Source: CAZHLD01 sp964533185
Lineage (GTDB): Bacteria; Acidobacteriota; Terriglobia; Acidiferrales; UBA7541
Length of the DNA stretch: 64,000 bases
Reading direction: 5' to 3'
Assembly (NCBI GenBank): GCA_964533185.1
Contig: CAZHLD010000007.1
Coordinates: forward strand, 1 to 64,000
The notes beneath the pieces are model-generated. The model was not told the origin of the DNA and made no database searches. It was given only the letters and a program-made list of their open reading frames with translations. A program made the position numbers and the translations under genes. Below are positions 36,331 to 45,854 of the stretch, one piece after another (positions within the stretch are counted from its first letter, which is position 1; every line of letters starts with the position of its first letter).

Positions 36331-38547
36331 CGACAACGCGAAGCGGTGCTGGCCAGCGACGGGCCGGTGCTGGTGCTGGCCGGCGCCGGAACGGGCAAGA
36401 CTCGCGTGATCACCTATCGGATCGCCTACCTGATGGAACTGGGCGTGCCGGGCGAGTCCATCCTGGCGGTAACGTTCACCAACAAGGCCGCGGACCAGAT
36501 GAAAGAGCGCGTCACGCGGCTGGCGGCGCGCAGCGGTCGTGCGATGAGCGAGCCGTGGGTTTCGACGTTTCATTCCTTCTGCGCGCGGATGCTGCGTCGC
36601 GAGGCGCCGCGGCTAGACCTACGGCGCGACTTCGCCATCTACGACGAGGACGACCAAGCCGCGGCGCTGAAGCTTGCGCTGGGGCGCGTCGGGTATGAAG
36701 AGAGCCGCTACGCGGCGCGCGGGATACTGGAACGGATCAGCTTTGCCAAGAACCACGGGATCACACCCGCACCAATGGCCGAGCAGGCAAAGGATGACCG
36801 CAGCAAGGATTTGGCGAAAATCTATGCGGCGTATGATGAGACGCTGAAGCGGGCCGGGGCGTTGGACTTCGACGACCTATTGCTGCGCGCGGTGGAAGTG
36901 CTGCGGCGATTCGATGAGGCGCGAGCGCAGTGGAACAGGCAGTTTAAGTACGTGCTGGTGGACGAGTACCAGGACACGAACCGGGTGCAGTACGAGCTGC
37001 TGCGACTCTTGACCGGCGAGCGGCGAAACCTTTGCGTGGTGGGCGATGAGGACCAGTCCATCTATAGCTGGCGTGGCGCAGACGTGGGGAACGTGCTGCG
37101 CTTCGCCGAGGATTTTCCGGGCGCGCAAGTGATTCGCCTTGAGGAGAACTACCGCTCGACGCAGAAGATACTGGATGCGGCGGCCGGGGTGGTGTCGAAG
37201 AATGTTAAGCGGCTGGGGAAATGTCTGACGGCGACGCGCGGCGAAGGGAGTGCGCTGCGGTTTTATGAGGCGAGAGACGCCGCGGCGGAGGCGGAATATA
37301 TCGCAAGCGAGGTTTTTCAGTTGGAGCGAAACGACCCAGGGACGCATATCGCCGTACTGTACCGGATGAACTCGCAGTCGAGGGCACTCGAGGAGGCGCT
37401 GCGACGGGCCGGGACACGGTACCGGATGCTGGGCGGGTTCAGCTTCTACCAGCGAGCGGAGATTAGGGATGCACTGGCGTATGCGCGACTGGCGATCAAC
37501 CCGGAGGACGACGTGGCGCTGCTGCGCGTGCTGAACACGCCTCCGCGAGGGATCGGAAAGGCCGTTGATGCGCTGCAAGCAATGGCGCGGGAGCGCGGTG
37601 TCTCGCTATGGAGCGCAATCGGAGCGACGGTCGAGACAGGCGGCGCGGGACGAGCGATTGCGCCACTGAAGAGCTTCCGGGAGCTGATCGAGGGTCTGAG
37701 TGAGCTGGTGAAGACGAAAACGCCGTCGGAATTCCTGAATACGATGCTGGACCGCACCGGATACATGGACTACTCCGAGCAGCAGGACATGTCGCAAGAG
37801 ACGGGTCGCGCCGAGAACTTGCGCGAACTGGTGAACGCGGTGGCCGAAGGAGCCGAACACGGAGAGAGTGTGAGCGAGTTCCTGGAGCGATCGGCGCTGG
37901 CCAGCGACGCCGACAACTACGATGAGAAGGCATCCGTGACGCTGCTGACGTTCCATTCGGCCAAGGGGCTGGAGTTTGAACACGTGTTTCTGACGGGGAT
38001 GGAGGAGGGCGTCTTCCCGCACAGCCGGTCGATGAACGGCGCGGACGAGCTCGAGGAGGAGCGGCGGCTGTGCTATGTAGGGATGACGCGCGCAAAGGAG
38101 ACGCTGACGCTGACGCGGGCGGTGTACCGGCGGGAGTACGGGAAGGAGCGGCTGGAAGGGTCGCTGCCGTCGCGGTTCCTGGCAGAGATCCCCGGCGAGC
38201 TGATCGAGACGGCGAAGGGCTCGCTGGCCGATGCGGGCGAGACGCGTCGCTATGAGCCGGACCCGGAGTACTCGTACACGCCGGAGGAGTTTACCAGGCG
38301 CGTGCGGCAGGGGACGTACCCGCCGAAGCCAACGCGCGCGCCAGCACGGGCACGTGCGACTTCGAGGACGACACGTGGCGGGCCGCGCGACCCACTGATC
38401 GGGACGCGGGTGCGGCACCCGAACTATGGCCTTGGCACGATTATTGAGGTGGATGGCGAGGGAGAAGAGCGGAAGCTGACGGTGAGCTTCAGCGACCACG
38501 GAACGAAGAAGCTACTGGAGCGGTTTGCGAAATTGGTGCCGGCCTAG
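36331..38547 (+). CDS. pcrA: ATP-dependent DNA helicase PcrA/UvrD (5' end missing)
   Basis: Superfamily 1A 3'-5' helicase in nucleotide excision and replication repair. 738 residues are visible. The sequence begins RQREAVLASDGP, i.e. just before Walker A AGAGTGKTRV, so only about 10-20 N-terminal residues are lost. Motifs II (LVDEYQDTN), III (EDQSIYSWRGAD), IV (EENYRST), V (TFHSAKGLEFEHVF) and VI (LCYVGMTRAKETL) are all present. The C-terminus carries the Tudor-like RNA-polymerase-binding domain of PcrA (GTRVRHPNYGLGTI). Confidence 0.95.
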   Translation, partial: RQREAVLASDGPVLVLAGAGTGKTRVITYRIAYLMELGVPGESILAVTFTNKAADQMKERVTRLAARSGRAMSEPWVSTFHSFCARMLRREAPRLDLRRDFAIYDEDDQAAALKLALGRVGYEESRYAARGILERISFAKNHGITPAPMAEQAKDDRSKDLAKIYAAYDETLKRAGALDFDDLLLRAVEVLRRFDEARAQWNRQFKYVLVDEYQDTNRVQYELLRLLTGERRNLCVVGDEDQSIYSWRGADVGNVLRFAEDFPGAQVIRLEENYRSTQKILDAAAGVVSKNVKRLGKCLTATRGEGSALRFYEARDAAAEAEYIASEVFQLERNDPGTHIAVLYRMNSQSRALEEALRRAGTRYRMLGGFSFYQRAEIRDALAYARLAINPEDDVALLRVLNTPPRGIGKAVDALQAMARERGVSLWSAIGATVETGGAGRAIAPLKSFRELIEGLSELVKTKTPSEFLNTMLDRTGYMDYSEQQDMSQETGRAENLRELVNAVAEGAEHGESVSEFLERSALASDADNYDEKASVTLLTFHSAKGLEFEHVFLTGMEEGVFPHSRSMNGADELEEERRLCYVGMTRAKETLTLTRAVYRREYGKERLEGSLPSRFLAEIPGELIETAKGSLADAGETRRYEPDPEYSYTPEEFTRRVRQGTYPPKPTRAPARARATSRTTRGGPRDPLIGTRVRHPNYGLGTIIEVDGEGEERKLTVSFSDHGTKKLLERFAKLVPA

Positions 38548-38650
38548 ACGAGCGAGCGGCGGCGGGATGGTTGCGCGAAGGGGCGGGGCAAGGTAGAGTT
38601 TCGGGACTTTGGCGGGCCGTGAGAGTAGAAAGAGGCAAGTCAGGCAAGAA

Positions 38651-38673
38651 GGACAGGCTAAAGCCTGTCCTAC
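38651..38673 (-). repeat. REP palindrome with GTAG head
   Basis: Identical to 658-680: 9-bp stem GGACAGGCT / AGCCTGTCC, AA loop, TAC. It lies between pcrA and the permease gene, 16 nt before the permease start. Confidence 0.85.
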
Positions 38674-38688
38674 TGGTGGTGGTGACGA

Positions 38689-40230
38689 GTGGGCTCGCAG
38701 CTCTTCCGGACAAAAGGCATTGACCAGTTAATCTCCGACGCCGATAAGCCCGAGCGACGGCTGAAGAGAACGCTCGGGGCGGGCAGCCTAGCGGCGCTCG
38801 GAATCGGGGCGGTGATCGGGTCGGGGATTTTCACCGTGATCGGAACGGCGATTGCGGGGCAGCAGTTGACCGTTTCCTCAATCGTGAACGCGCCGCTACT
38901 GGAGTACTTGATTCACCGCTCACCGACGTTCGGGCGGCCCGGGGCAGGGCCGGCGATTGCGCTGTCGTTTTTACTGGTGGCGATTGTGTGCGGGTTTGCG
39001 GCGCTGTGCTACGCGGAGCTGGCGTCGATGATCCCGATTGCGGGCAGCGCATACACGTACACCTACGCGACGCTGGGCGAGCTGGTGGCGTGGATCATCG
39101 GGTGGGACCTGATCCTGGAGTATGCAGTGAGCAACATGGCGGTGAGCGTGGGGTTCGCGGCGCACATCGTGGATTTTCTGGACTGGTTTGGCATTCACCC
39201 GTCGCTGCAATGGATCACGCCGGCGTACCTTCCGGCGGGGATGGCCGACTTCAAGGGCAACGTGCTGTACGACCCGGGCTGGCATTTCGGGTTCAACTGG
39301 CCGGCGTTCCTGATCGTAATGCTGCTGACGATGGTGCTGGTGCGTGGGATCCGCGAATCAGCGGAGACGAACAACGTGATGGTGGTGGTGAAGATCGCCG
39401 CCATATTGATTTTTGTGAGCTTTGCGGCGCGGTATATCCAGAGCGGGAACTGGGTGCCGTTTATGCCCAACGGGTGGCCCGGAGTGCTGACGGGTGGGTC
39501 GATTATTTTTTTCACGTACATTGGGTTCGATGCGGTGTCGACGGCGGCCGAGGAGGCGCGCAATCCGCGGCGGGACCTGCCGATCGGGATTATTGCGTCG
39601 CTGGTGATCTGCACGGTGTTGTACATCGGCGTGGCAGTAGTGCTGACCGGTCTCGTGCCGTGGCAGACGCTGACGAACGACGCCGCGCCGGTGGTGAACA
39701 CACTGAAGCGGCTGAACCTGACCTGGGTGCGGCTGGCGGTGCTGATCGGTGCACTGGTGGGGATGATCTCTTCCCTGCTGGTGTTTCAACTGGGGCAGGC
39801 GCGGGTGTGGTTTGCGATGTCGCGCGACGGCCTGCTGCCGAAGATTTTCAGCCGGGTACATCCCAGGTTCCGCACACCGGATTTTTCGACGTGGGTGGCG
39901 GGGTTCCTAGTTGGAATACCGGCGGGGCTGTTTGACATTGGGACATTAGCCGAGCTATCGAATATCGGGACGCTCTTTGCGTTTGCGCTGGTGGCGGCGG
40001 GAGTGCTGATTCTGCGCTACCGCGAACCAGACCGGAAGCGGGCCTTCCGGGCGCCGGGCGGATTACTGGCGCCGATCGTGACGATCCTGACCTGCCTGCT
40101 GCTGATGGCGGGCCTGCCAATCATGAACTGGATCCGCTTTTTCGTCTGGCTGGGGATTGGTCTGGTAATCTACTTCGTTTACAGCCGGAAGCGGAGCACG
40201 CTTAGATTGGAGACGCAGCGGGAGAGATGA
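38689..40230 (+). CDS. Amino acid permease of the APC superfamily
   Basis: 513 aa, about 12-13 transmembrane helices. Typical CAT-type signatures: GAVIGSGIFTVIG, LASMIPIAGSAYTYTYATLGELVAWIIGWDLILEY, and FFTYIGFDAVSTAAEEARNP; also FAMSRDGLLPKIF. This resembles the cationic amino acid/YfnA-like branch, but the substrate cannot be fixed. The start is GTG at 38689. Its stop overlaps the next gene's ATG by 4 nt (ATGA). Confidence 0.92.
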   Translation: MGSQLFRTKGIDQLISDADKPERRLKRTLGAGSLAALGIGAVIGSGIFTVIGTAIAGQQLTVSSIVNAPLLEYLIHRSPTFGRPGAGPAIALSFLLVAIVCGFAALCYAELASMIPIAGSAYTYTYATLGELVAWIIGWDLILEYAVSNMAVSVGFAAHIVDFLDWFGIHPSLQWITPAYLPAGMADFKGNVLYDPGWHFGFNWPAFLIVMLLTMVLVRGIRESAETNNVMVVVKIAAILIFVSFAARYIQSGNWVPFMPNGWPGVLTGGSIIFFTYIGFDAVSTAAEEARNPRRDLPIGIIASLVICTVLYIGVAVVLTGLVPWQTLTNDAAPVVNTLKRLNLTWVRLAVLIGALVGMISSLLVFQLGQARVWFAMSRDGLLPKIFSRVHPRFRTPDFSTWVAGFLVGIPAGLFDIGTLAELSNIGTLFAFALVAAGVLILRYREPDRKRAFRAPGGLLAPIVTILTCLLLMAGLPIMNWIRFFVWLGIGLVIYFVYSRKRSTLRLETQRER

Positions 40231-41072
40231 GGATGAGCCGCCGGATACTCGCGAGCGTGACGGTGCTGGCGGCTGTGTGTCTGCTGACGCCGCCGGTGGC
40301 GCGATGCTGGGGAGCGAACGGTCACCGGCTGGTGGCGAACAAGGCGATAGAAACGCTGCCGCCGGAACTGCGGCCGTTTTTCGAAGCGAACCGGATCTTC
40401 ATCACGCAGCACGCCGCCGACCCGCTGGACTGGCTGGTGAAAAACCCAACCGAGCGGCAAAACCACGTGATTCTGTTTGAGCGCTACGGGCGGTTCCCGT
40501 TCAGCGCGCTGCCGCGGAACTACCAAGCGGCGCTGAAAAAGTTTGGCAAGGCGAAGCTGGACGCCAACGGCGTGCTGCCGTGGCAGATCGGCGTGTACAG
40601 CGAGAAGCTGACCAACGCGTTCCGTAAGGGGAATTGGGAAGAGGCGAGGCTGATGGCGGCGATCCTGGCGTACTACGTGGGCGAAGCCTACGACCCGTTC
40701 AACACGACTGAGAATGGGGACGGGCAGCTTTCCGGGCAGCCGGGCGTGAACCTGCGATTTGGCAACAGCCTGGTGGACCGCTTCTCGCAGTTCCTATTTC
40801 TGCGGCCGAATGACGCCTACTTCATCTCAGAGCCGACGGATGCGGCGTTTGAGGCGTGCCTTTCGTCGCATAGCTGGCTGGAGATCATCCTGCTGGCCGA
40901 CCTGCGCGCGCGGCGCGGTCAGCCGGACTATACGGACGAATACTACGCGCAGTTCTACAACCAAGCCGGGGCGGTGCTGATCCGGCAATTCTCCGACGCC
41001 GCGACGGACGTTGGCGCGTTCTGGTTGACGGCGTGGCGCAACGCCGGCAGCCCGCAAATCCCGCAGCGGTAG
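40227..41072 (+). CDS. Secreted S1/P1-nuclease / zinc-dependent phospholipase C-like protein
   Basis: 281 aa with a signal peptide (SRRILASVTVLAAVCLLTP). The mature N-terminus WGANGHRLVANKAIETLP fits the W-x-x-x-GH metal-binding start of the S1/P1-nuclease and PLC fold. The middle has YYVGEAYDPFN and later a TENGDGQLSGQPGVN loop. Several of the canonical His/Asp ligands of P1 nuclease are not evident, so it may be a degenerate or divergent member. It is translationally coupled to the permease upstream. Confidence 0.65.
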   Translation: MRMSRRILASVTVLAAVCLLTPPVARCWGANGHRLVANKAIETLPPELRPFFEANRIFITQHAADPLDWLVKNPTERQNHVILFERYGRFPFSALPRNYQAALKKFGKAKLDANGVLPWQIGVYSEKLTNAFRKGNWEEARLMAAILAYYVGEAYDPFNTTENGDGQLSGQPGVNLRFGNSLVDRFSQFLFLRPNDAYFISEPTDAAFEACLSSHSWLEIILLADLRARRGQPDYTDEYYAQFYNQAGAVLIRQFSDAATDVGAFWLTAWRNAGSPQIPQR

Positions 41073-41083
41073 TTCCCTTTCCC

Positions 41084-42127
41084 GTGTCCTTCAAAGACGA
41101 CGCAGCCCTGATTGCGAAACTCCCCAAGGCGGAACTGCACCTGCATCTCGAAGGCTCGATTGAGCCGGAGACGGCAGTAGAGTTGGCGGCGCGGCACGGA
41201 ATTGCGCTGACGCGGGAAGAGGTGGCGGCGAGGTATCAGTACACGGATTTTCTGGGGTTCATCGAGGCGTTCAAGTGGGTGACGTCGTTTTTGCGAGAGC
41301 CGGCGGACTACGCGTTGATCACCGACCGGCTGGCGGAGACGTTGCTGCGGCAGAATGTGGTCTATGCCGAAGTGACGCTTTCGGTGGGCGTGATGCTGTG
41401 GCGGAAACTGGACGTGGAGGCGAATTTTCTCGCGATTTGCGAGGCGGGGGAACGAGCACGGGCGAAGGGACTGCGGCTGCATTGGATTTACGACTGCGTG
41501 CGGCAGTTTGGTCCGGAAGCGGCGCTCGATGTGGTGCGTGTCGCGGTGCGATTCAAGAACGAGGGCGTGGTGGCGTTCGGAATGGGTGGCGATGAGCTAG
41601 CCATGCCGGCCGAAAGGTTCCGAAAGGTGTACGACTACGTGGCACAGGAGGGGCTGCATCGGGTGGTGCATGCGGGAGAGATCGGCGGACCTGAGGAAGT
41701 GAGGGATGCGATTGAGACCCTGGGTGCGGAACGTGTGGGGCACGGAATCGGCGTGGCGGGCAATGAACGGACAATGGCGCTGGTGGCGGAGCGGGGAGTG
41801 ACGCTAGAGGTCTGCCCGACGAGCAATTTGAGGACGGGCGCGCTGGCGAAGCAGCTCGGGCGAGCCGATGCGAGCGTCGAGGACCATCCGCTGCCGAAGC
41901 TGGTGCGGCGTGGGCTGCGCGTGTCGGTGGGGACGGATGACCCGGCGATGTTTGGGTGCACGCTCAATGGCGAGTACGCAGTGGCGTTGCGGCTGGGGCT
42001 GAGCGCGGCAGAGGGGGCGCGGGTGGCCGAGTGCGGGTTTGAGGCAGCGTTTTTGCCGTCGGGAGAAAAGGCGACGCTTGTGAACCTATTTCGCGCCGAT
42101 GCAAAGGCGCAGGGATTGGTATACTGA
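41084..42127 (+). CDS. add: Adenosine deaminase (amidohydrolase family)
   Basis: Hydrolytic deamination of adenosine (or adenine/related) in purine salvage. About 347 aa. Metal ligands: HLHLEGS (first His pair), VVHAGE (His/Glu), ERVGHGIGV, and VSVGTDDPAMFG (Asp). The GTG at 41084 lies 11 nt after the upstream stop and precedes the homologous SFKDDAALIAKLPKAELH. There is no good Shine-Dalgarno. Family members include 6-aminodeoxyfutalosine deaminase, which cannot be excluded. purS follows 5 nt later. Confidence 0.88.
   Translation: MSFKDDAALIAKLPKAELHLHLEGSIEPETAVELAARHGIALTREEVAARYQYTDFLGFIEAFKWVTSFLREPADYALITDRLAETLLRQNVVYAEVTLSVGVMLWRKLDVEANFLAICEAGERARAKGLRLHWIYDCVRQFGPEAALDVVRVAVRFKNEGVVAFGMGGDELAMPAERFRKVYDYVAQEGLHRVVHAGEIGGPEEVRDAIETLGAERVGHGIGVAGNERTMALVAERGVTLEVCPTSNLRTGALAKQLGRADASVEDHPLPKLVRRGLRVSVGTDDPAMFGCTLNGEYAVALRLGLSAAEGARVAECGFEAAFLPSGEKATLVNLFRADAKAQGLVY
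42120..42125 (+). promoter_or_regulatory. -10 box TATACT of purS, leaderless geometry
   Basis: TATACT sits across the adenosine deaminase stop codon and ends 7 nt before the purS ATG, with no room for a separate ribosome-binding site. Confidence 0.4.
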
Positions 42128-42132
42128 AGGCC

Positions 42133-42375
42133 ATGAAAGCACACGTTTGGGTGATGTTGAAGCCGACCGTACTCGACCCGCAGGGACAGACGATCCAGCA
42201 CGCCCTGGCAGGGCTGGGCTACGAACAGGTGAAGGACGTCCGGCAGGGTAAATTCTTCGTGCTCGACCTGGGCGGCGCCGACCGCGAGGCGGCGCGGGCA
42301 CAGGTGGAGAAAATCGCCAAGGATGTGCTGACTAATCCCGTCATTGAAGAGTTCCGCTTCAAACTGGTGGAGTAG
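42133..42375 (+). CDS. purS: Phosphoribosylformylglycinamidine synthase subunit PurS
   Basis: 80-aa small subunit of the PurLQS complex (fourth step of purine synthesis). The full PurS fold is present: HVWVMLKPTVLDPQGQTIQHAL, then GYEQVKDVRQGKFFVLDL and AKDVLTNPVIEEFRFKLV. purQ and purL, usually adjacent, are not in the window, so the complex must be assembled from distant genes. Confidence 0.93.
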   Translation: MKAHVWVMLKPTVLDPQGQTIQHALAGLGYEQVKDVRQGKFFVLDLGGADREAARAQVEKIAKDVLTNPVIEEFRFKLVE

Positions 42376-42527
42376 CCGGGCCGGATGCAAAGATGAGCCC
42401 GGAATTGCAGCCGAGGAACATCGGCGGGGGCGGCGGTGCGCGCAGACGCGGCTGGTGTGCTAATCTTGAAAGTTGCTGACAGGCTATCCGCGGGCGTAGC
42501 AAGTAAGAGAACTACGGAGAGAAGACC

Positions 42528-44384
42528 ATGTGCGGGATAGTGGGTTACATCGGACCGAAGAAGGTGGTGCCGCTGATCATTGACGGGCTGCGGAGGCTGG
42601 AGTATCGCGGCTACGATTCGGCGGGGATCGCGGTGGTGACGCAGAACGGCAAGTTGGACATCCGGCGCGCGTCGGGGAAGTTGCGCAACCTGGAAGAGGC
42701 GATCCGGCTTTCGCCGATTGACGGACTCTACGGCATCGGGCACACGCGGTGGGCAACACACGGGCGTCCGACGGAAGAGAACGCGCACCCGCACCGGGAC
42801 TGCTCGGGCGAAATTGTCGTGGTGCACAACGGGATTATCGAGAACTACGTCGAGCTGAAGAAGCAACTGGCTGCCGAGGGACACAAGTTTGTTACTGAGA
42901 CGGACACGGAGGTGATCGCACACCTGGTGGAGAAGCACATGAACGGCGGGCCGCTTGAGGAGGCCGTGCGCAAGACGGTGAAACAACTGAGCGGGGTCTA
43001 TGCACTGTCGATTCTCTCGACGCGCGACCCAAACAAGATTGTGGCGGCGCGGTGGGGCCCGCCTTCGGTGATCGGGCTGGGACAGGACGAGTACTTCGTG
43101 GCCAGCGACATCCCGGCCATCCTCTACCACACGCGGGACGTTTTCTTCCTGGCCGACGGCGACTTGGCCGTGATCACGCCGCAGGGCGTGCGGCTGATCG
43201 ACTTCGAAGGACGCGCGATCCAGCGGGCGGTGCAGCACATCACGTGGGACCCGATCATGGCCGAGAAGGGCGGGTTCAAGCACTTCATGCAAAAAGAGAT
43301 TTTCGAGCAGCCGCGCGCAGTGCGCGACACGCTGCTTGGGCGGATCTCGCTGGACACGGGAAAAGTTTTCCTGGACGAGATGGACATCACGGAGAAAGAG
43401 TTCCAGGAGTTCCGCAACGTGAAGATGGTGGCCTGCGGAACGAGCTGGCACGCGGCGCAGGCGGGGAAGTTCCTGATCGAGCGGCTGGCGAAAGTGCCGG
43501 TGGAAGTTGACTACGGAAGCGAGTTCCGCTACCGCGACCCGATCGTGGACAACAATACGCTGGCGATCTGCATCAGCCAGTCGGGCGAAACCGCGGACAC
43601 GCTGGCGGCGCAGCGCGAAGCCAAGCAAAAGGGCGCGAAGACGATGGCTATCTGTAATGTTGTCGGGTCGATGATCACGCGCGAGGCTTCGGGGACGATC
43701 CTGACGCACGCGGGGCCGGAGATCGGCGTGGCGTCAACCAAGGCGTTCACCGGACAACTGACGGCGCTGACGCTGGTGGCGCTGTATCTCGCACAGGTGC
43801 GCAACCAAATCACGCCGGACTGCGCGCGGGTGCTGATGCAGGAGCTGACGCGCATCCCGCACAAGATGGAGACGATTCTGCAGGCGGACGAGGACTACGA
43901 AGAGTTGGCGCGGCAGTTTTTCCGGTACACTGATTTTCTGTACTTGGGCCGCGGAATCCACTACCCGATCGCGCTCGAAGGCGCGCTGAAGTTGAAAGAG
44001 ATTTCCTACATCCACGCGGAAGGCTACCCGGCGGGCGAGATGAAGCACGGCCCGAACGCGCTGATCGACGAGAACCTGCCGGTGGTGGTGCTGGCGACGC
44101 GGGATGAGTCGGATGCGGACTCGATGACGAGGTATGAGAAGACGGTCTCGAACATCAAGGAAGTGAAGGCGCGGGACGGGATTGTAATTTCAGTGGTGAC
44201 TGAGGGAGATCACCTGGCAAGGGAGTCGTCGGACCACACGATCGAAATTCCGCACGCACCGGAGCTGCTGGCGCCGATCCTGGAGATCGTCCCGCTGCAA
44301 CTGCTGGCGTACCACATCGCAGTGCGGCGAGGGTGCGACGTGGACCAGCCGCGGAACCTGGCGAAGTCGGTGACGGTGGAGTAG
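42528..44384 (+). CDS. glmS: Glutamine-fructose-6-phosphate aminotransferase (isomerizing)
   Basis: Makes glucosamine 6-phosphate, the entry to peptidoglycan and LPS amino sugars. 618 aa, full-length. N-terminal nucleophile Cys in MCGIVGYIG, glutaminase motifs GIGHTRWATHGRP and VVHNGIIENY, two SIS domains (ACGTSWHAAQAGKF, SQSGETADT), and the C-terminus DQPRNLAKSVTVE. GGAGAGAAGACC precedes the ATG. The short upstream region shows no sign of a glmS ribozyme. The gene ends with a TCAGC-type repeat. Confidence 0.97.
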   Translation: MCGIVGYIGPKKVVPLIIDGLRRLEYRGYDSAGIAVVTQNGKLDIRRASGKLRNLEEAIRLSPIDGLYGIGHTRWATHGRPTEENAHPHRDCSGEIVVVHNGIIENYVELKKQLAAEGHKFVTETDTEVIAHLVEKHMNGGPLEEAVRKTVKQLSGVYALSILSTRDPNKIVAARWGPPSVIGLGQDEYFVASDIPAILYHTRDVFFLADGDLAVITPQGVRLIDFEGRAIQRAVQHITWDPIMAEKGGFKHFMQKEIFEQPRAVRDTLLGRISLDTGKVFLDEMDITEKEFQEFRNVKMVACGTSWHAAQAGKFLIERLAKVPVEVDYGSEFRYRDPIVDNNTLAICISQSGETADTLAAQREAKQKGAKTMAICNVVGSMITREASGTILTHAGPEIGVASTKAFTGQLTALTLVALYLAQVRNQITPDCARVLMQELTRIPHKMETILQADEDYEELARQFFRYTDFLYLGRGIHYPIALEGALKLKEISYIHAEGYPAGEMKHGPNALIDENLPVVVLATRDESDADSMTRYEKTVSNIKEVKARDGIVISVVTEGDHLARESSDHTIEIPHAPELLAPILEIVPLQLLAYHIAVRRGCDVDQPRNLAKSVTVE

Positions 44385-44387
44385 AAA

Positions 44388-44446
44388 AGCTTTCAGCTGT
44401 CAGTTTTCAGCTATCAACTTTGAGTTGTCAGTCGTCAGCCATCAGC
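44388..44446. repeat. TCAGC-type tandem short repeat
   Basis: Units such as GCTTTCAGCTGTCAG, TTTTCAGCTATC and GTTGTCAGTCGTCAG follow the glmS stop and contain no gene. Confidence 0.6.
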
Positions 44447-44499
44447 AAATCTTAAAAGCTGCGCACGACAGCGCTTGAGTCGCGTAGGATTAGGAAGAC

Positions 44500-45795
44500 G
44501 TGAGGACGCGAACTCATCGGGCGGCCTTCCCTTGCCTCTGCCTGCTATTCCTCCTGGCAACAGCACCCCCCCTCTTCGCGCAGAAAGGAAAGGTTACAGC
44601 GATCCGGGTGACCGGGACGCAAAGGTTTGCCGAGGGACAGGTGGTGGCGGCAATCGGGTTGAGCGTGGGGCAGACCGTCGGGCGCGAGGAGATACAAGCG
44701 GCGGCGGACCGGCTGGCGCAGCTGGGGCCGTTTTCGAAGGCGCAGTTCCGGTTTGCGAGCAAGGGCGAGGAACTGACGGTGGAGTTCCAGGTGGAGGACG
44801 CGCCGACGGTGCCGGTGTGGTTTGACAATTTTCCGTGGTTTACCGACGCCGAGCTGACCGAGACTCTGAAGAAGGAGGTGTTGCTCTTCAATGGGACGGC
44901 GCCGGAGCAGGGAGAAATCCTGGAAGAAATGCGCGCCGCGATCGAGAAGCTGCTGACGAGCCGGGACATCAAGGGAAATGTCGAACGGACGCTGCTGGCC
45001 TCGCCGGTGGGCGAGGGGATGATCCAGCAGTTCAAGCTGACCGGGAGGGCGCTAAAGGTGAACGGCGTGCTGTTTGGGGATGCGCTGGCGGCAGAGTCCC
45101 GGGCCATCCAGCAGCGCCTGGGGGATTTGGTGGGGCACACCTATTCGCGGTTTGCGATCGAGGTTTTCTCGAACGAGCAGGTGCGGCCAATCTATGCGCA
45201 GAAAGGATTCCTGCGAGCGAAGATTGGGCCGCCGACGGCGCGGTTCGCAGGGCCACCGGACAGGCCTCTGGCGGATAACGTCCTGGTGGTGGTGCCGATC
45301 GAGCCCGGACGGGTTTATCACTGGAGCGGCACGCAGTGGAGTGGGAATGCAGCCTACGGGCCGGCGGCGCTCGACCAGATGGTCGGGATGAGACCGGGAG
45401 ACGTGGCCGACGGGATGAAGCTGGCCGGCGCGTGGGAACAGATCGAGAAGGAGTACGGGCGGGTGGGATACCTGGACGTGAAGATTTCGGCGGAACCGGT
45501 CTTTGACGATGCGAAGGCGCAGGTGAGCTACCGCGTGGCGGTTGAAGAAGGGCCACAGTACCGGATGAGCGAGCTGGTGATTACGGGTCTCTCGCTGGCC
45601 GCAGAAAAGAAACTGGCGGAGGTGTGGAAGCTGCCGAAGGGGCAGGTATTTGACAACGGATACTTTCAGGAGTTCTTCGACAAGATTATTGCGCAGACGT
45701 TTGCTGACACGCCGATTCGATTCGAGAGCAAGGGGTTCTGGCTGCGGAGGAATGCGCAGACGACGACGGTGGACGTGTTGCTGGACTTTAAGTAG
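44500..45795 (+). CDS. Periplasmic POTRA-domain protein without beta-barrel (BamA/TamA-like)
   Basis: 431 aa. GTG start 9 nt after a TAGGAT box; signal peptide up to about residue 28 (LCLLFLLATAPPLFA). At least two POTRA repeats are visible: VTAIRVTGTQRFAEGQVVAAIGLSVGQTV with a following DRLAQLGPF, and a later unit with YRMSELVITGLSLAAEKKL and KLPKGQVFDNGYFQEFFDK. In BamA/TamA these precede a membrane barrel; here the protein ends at the last POTRA (TTVDVLLDF), so no barrel is encoded. It may serve as a soluble chaperone or envelope-assembly partner. It is followed by the TlpA-like gene. Confidence 0.7.
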   Translation: MRTRTHRAAFPCLCLLFLLATAPPLFAQKGKVTAIRVTGTQRFAEGQVVAAIGLSVGQTVGREEIQAAADRLAQLGPFSKAQFRFASKGEELTVEFQVEDAPTVPVWFDNFPWFTDAELTETLKKEVLLFNGTAPEQGEILEEMRAAIEKLLTSRDIKGNVERTLLASPVGEGMIQQFKLTGRALKVNGVLFGDALAAESRAIQQRLGDLVGHTYSRFAIEVFSNEQVRPIYAQKGFLRAKIGPPTARFAGPPDRPLADNVLVVVPIEPGRVYHWSGTQWSGNAAYGPAALDQMVGMRPGDVADGMKLAGAWEQIEKEYGRVGYLDVKISAEPVFDDAKAQVSYRVAVEEGPQYRMSELVITGLSLAAEKKLAEVWKLPKGQVFDNGYFQEFFDKIIAQTFADTPIRFESKGFWLRRNAQTTTVDVLLDFK

Positions 45796-45817
45796 CTTTC
45801 AGCCATCAGCTTTCAGC
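45794..45817. repeat. TCAGC-type tandem short repeat
   Basis: AGCTTTCAGCCATCAGC followed by TTTCAGC, beginning in the stop codon of the POTRA gene. Confidence 0.55.
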
Positions 45818-45854
45818 AAGACTTCGTGCGCAGAAAGTAGAGTAGGATGACGAA

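Noticed and set aside
36124..36698. Open frames running across the N block
   Set aside because: They exist only because N codons are read as open; no evidence that the two flanks are one gene.
42376..42527. glmS ribozyme or riboswitch upstream of glmS
   Set aside because: No ribozyme core motifs or extended structure were seen in this 152-nt region; glmS has an ordinary GGAGAG ribosome-binding site.
6231..45817. CRISPR array
   Set aside because: The short TCAGC-type repeats have no spacer structure, are only 7-10 nt long, and no cas gene is present.
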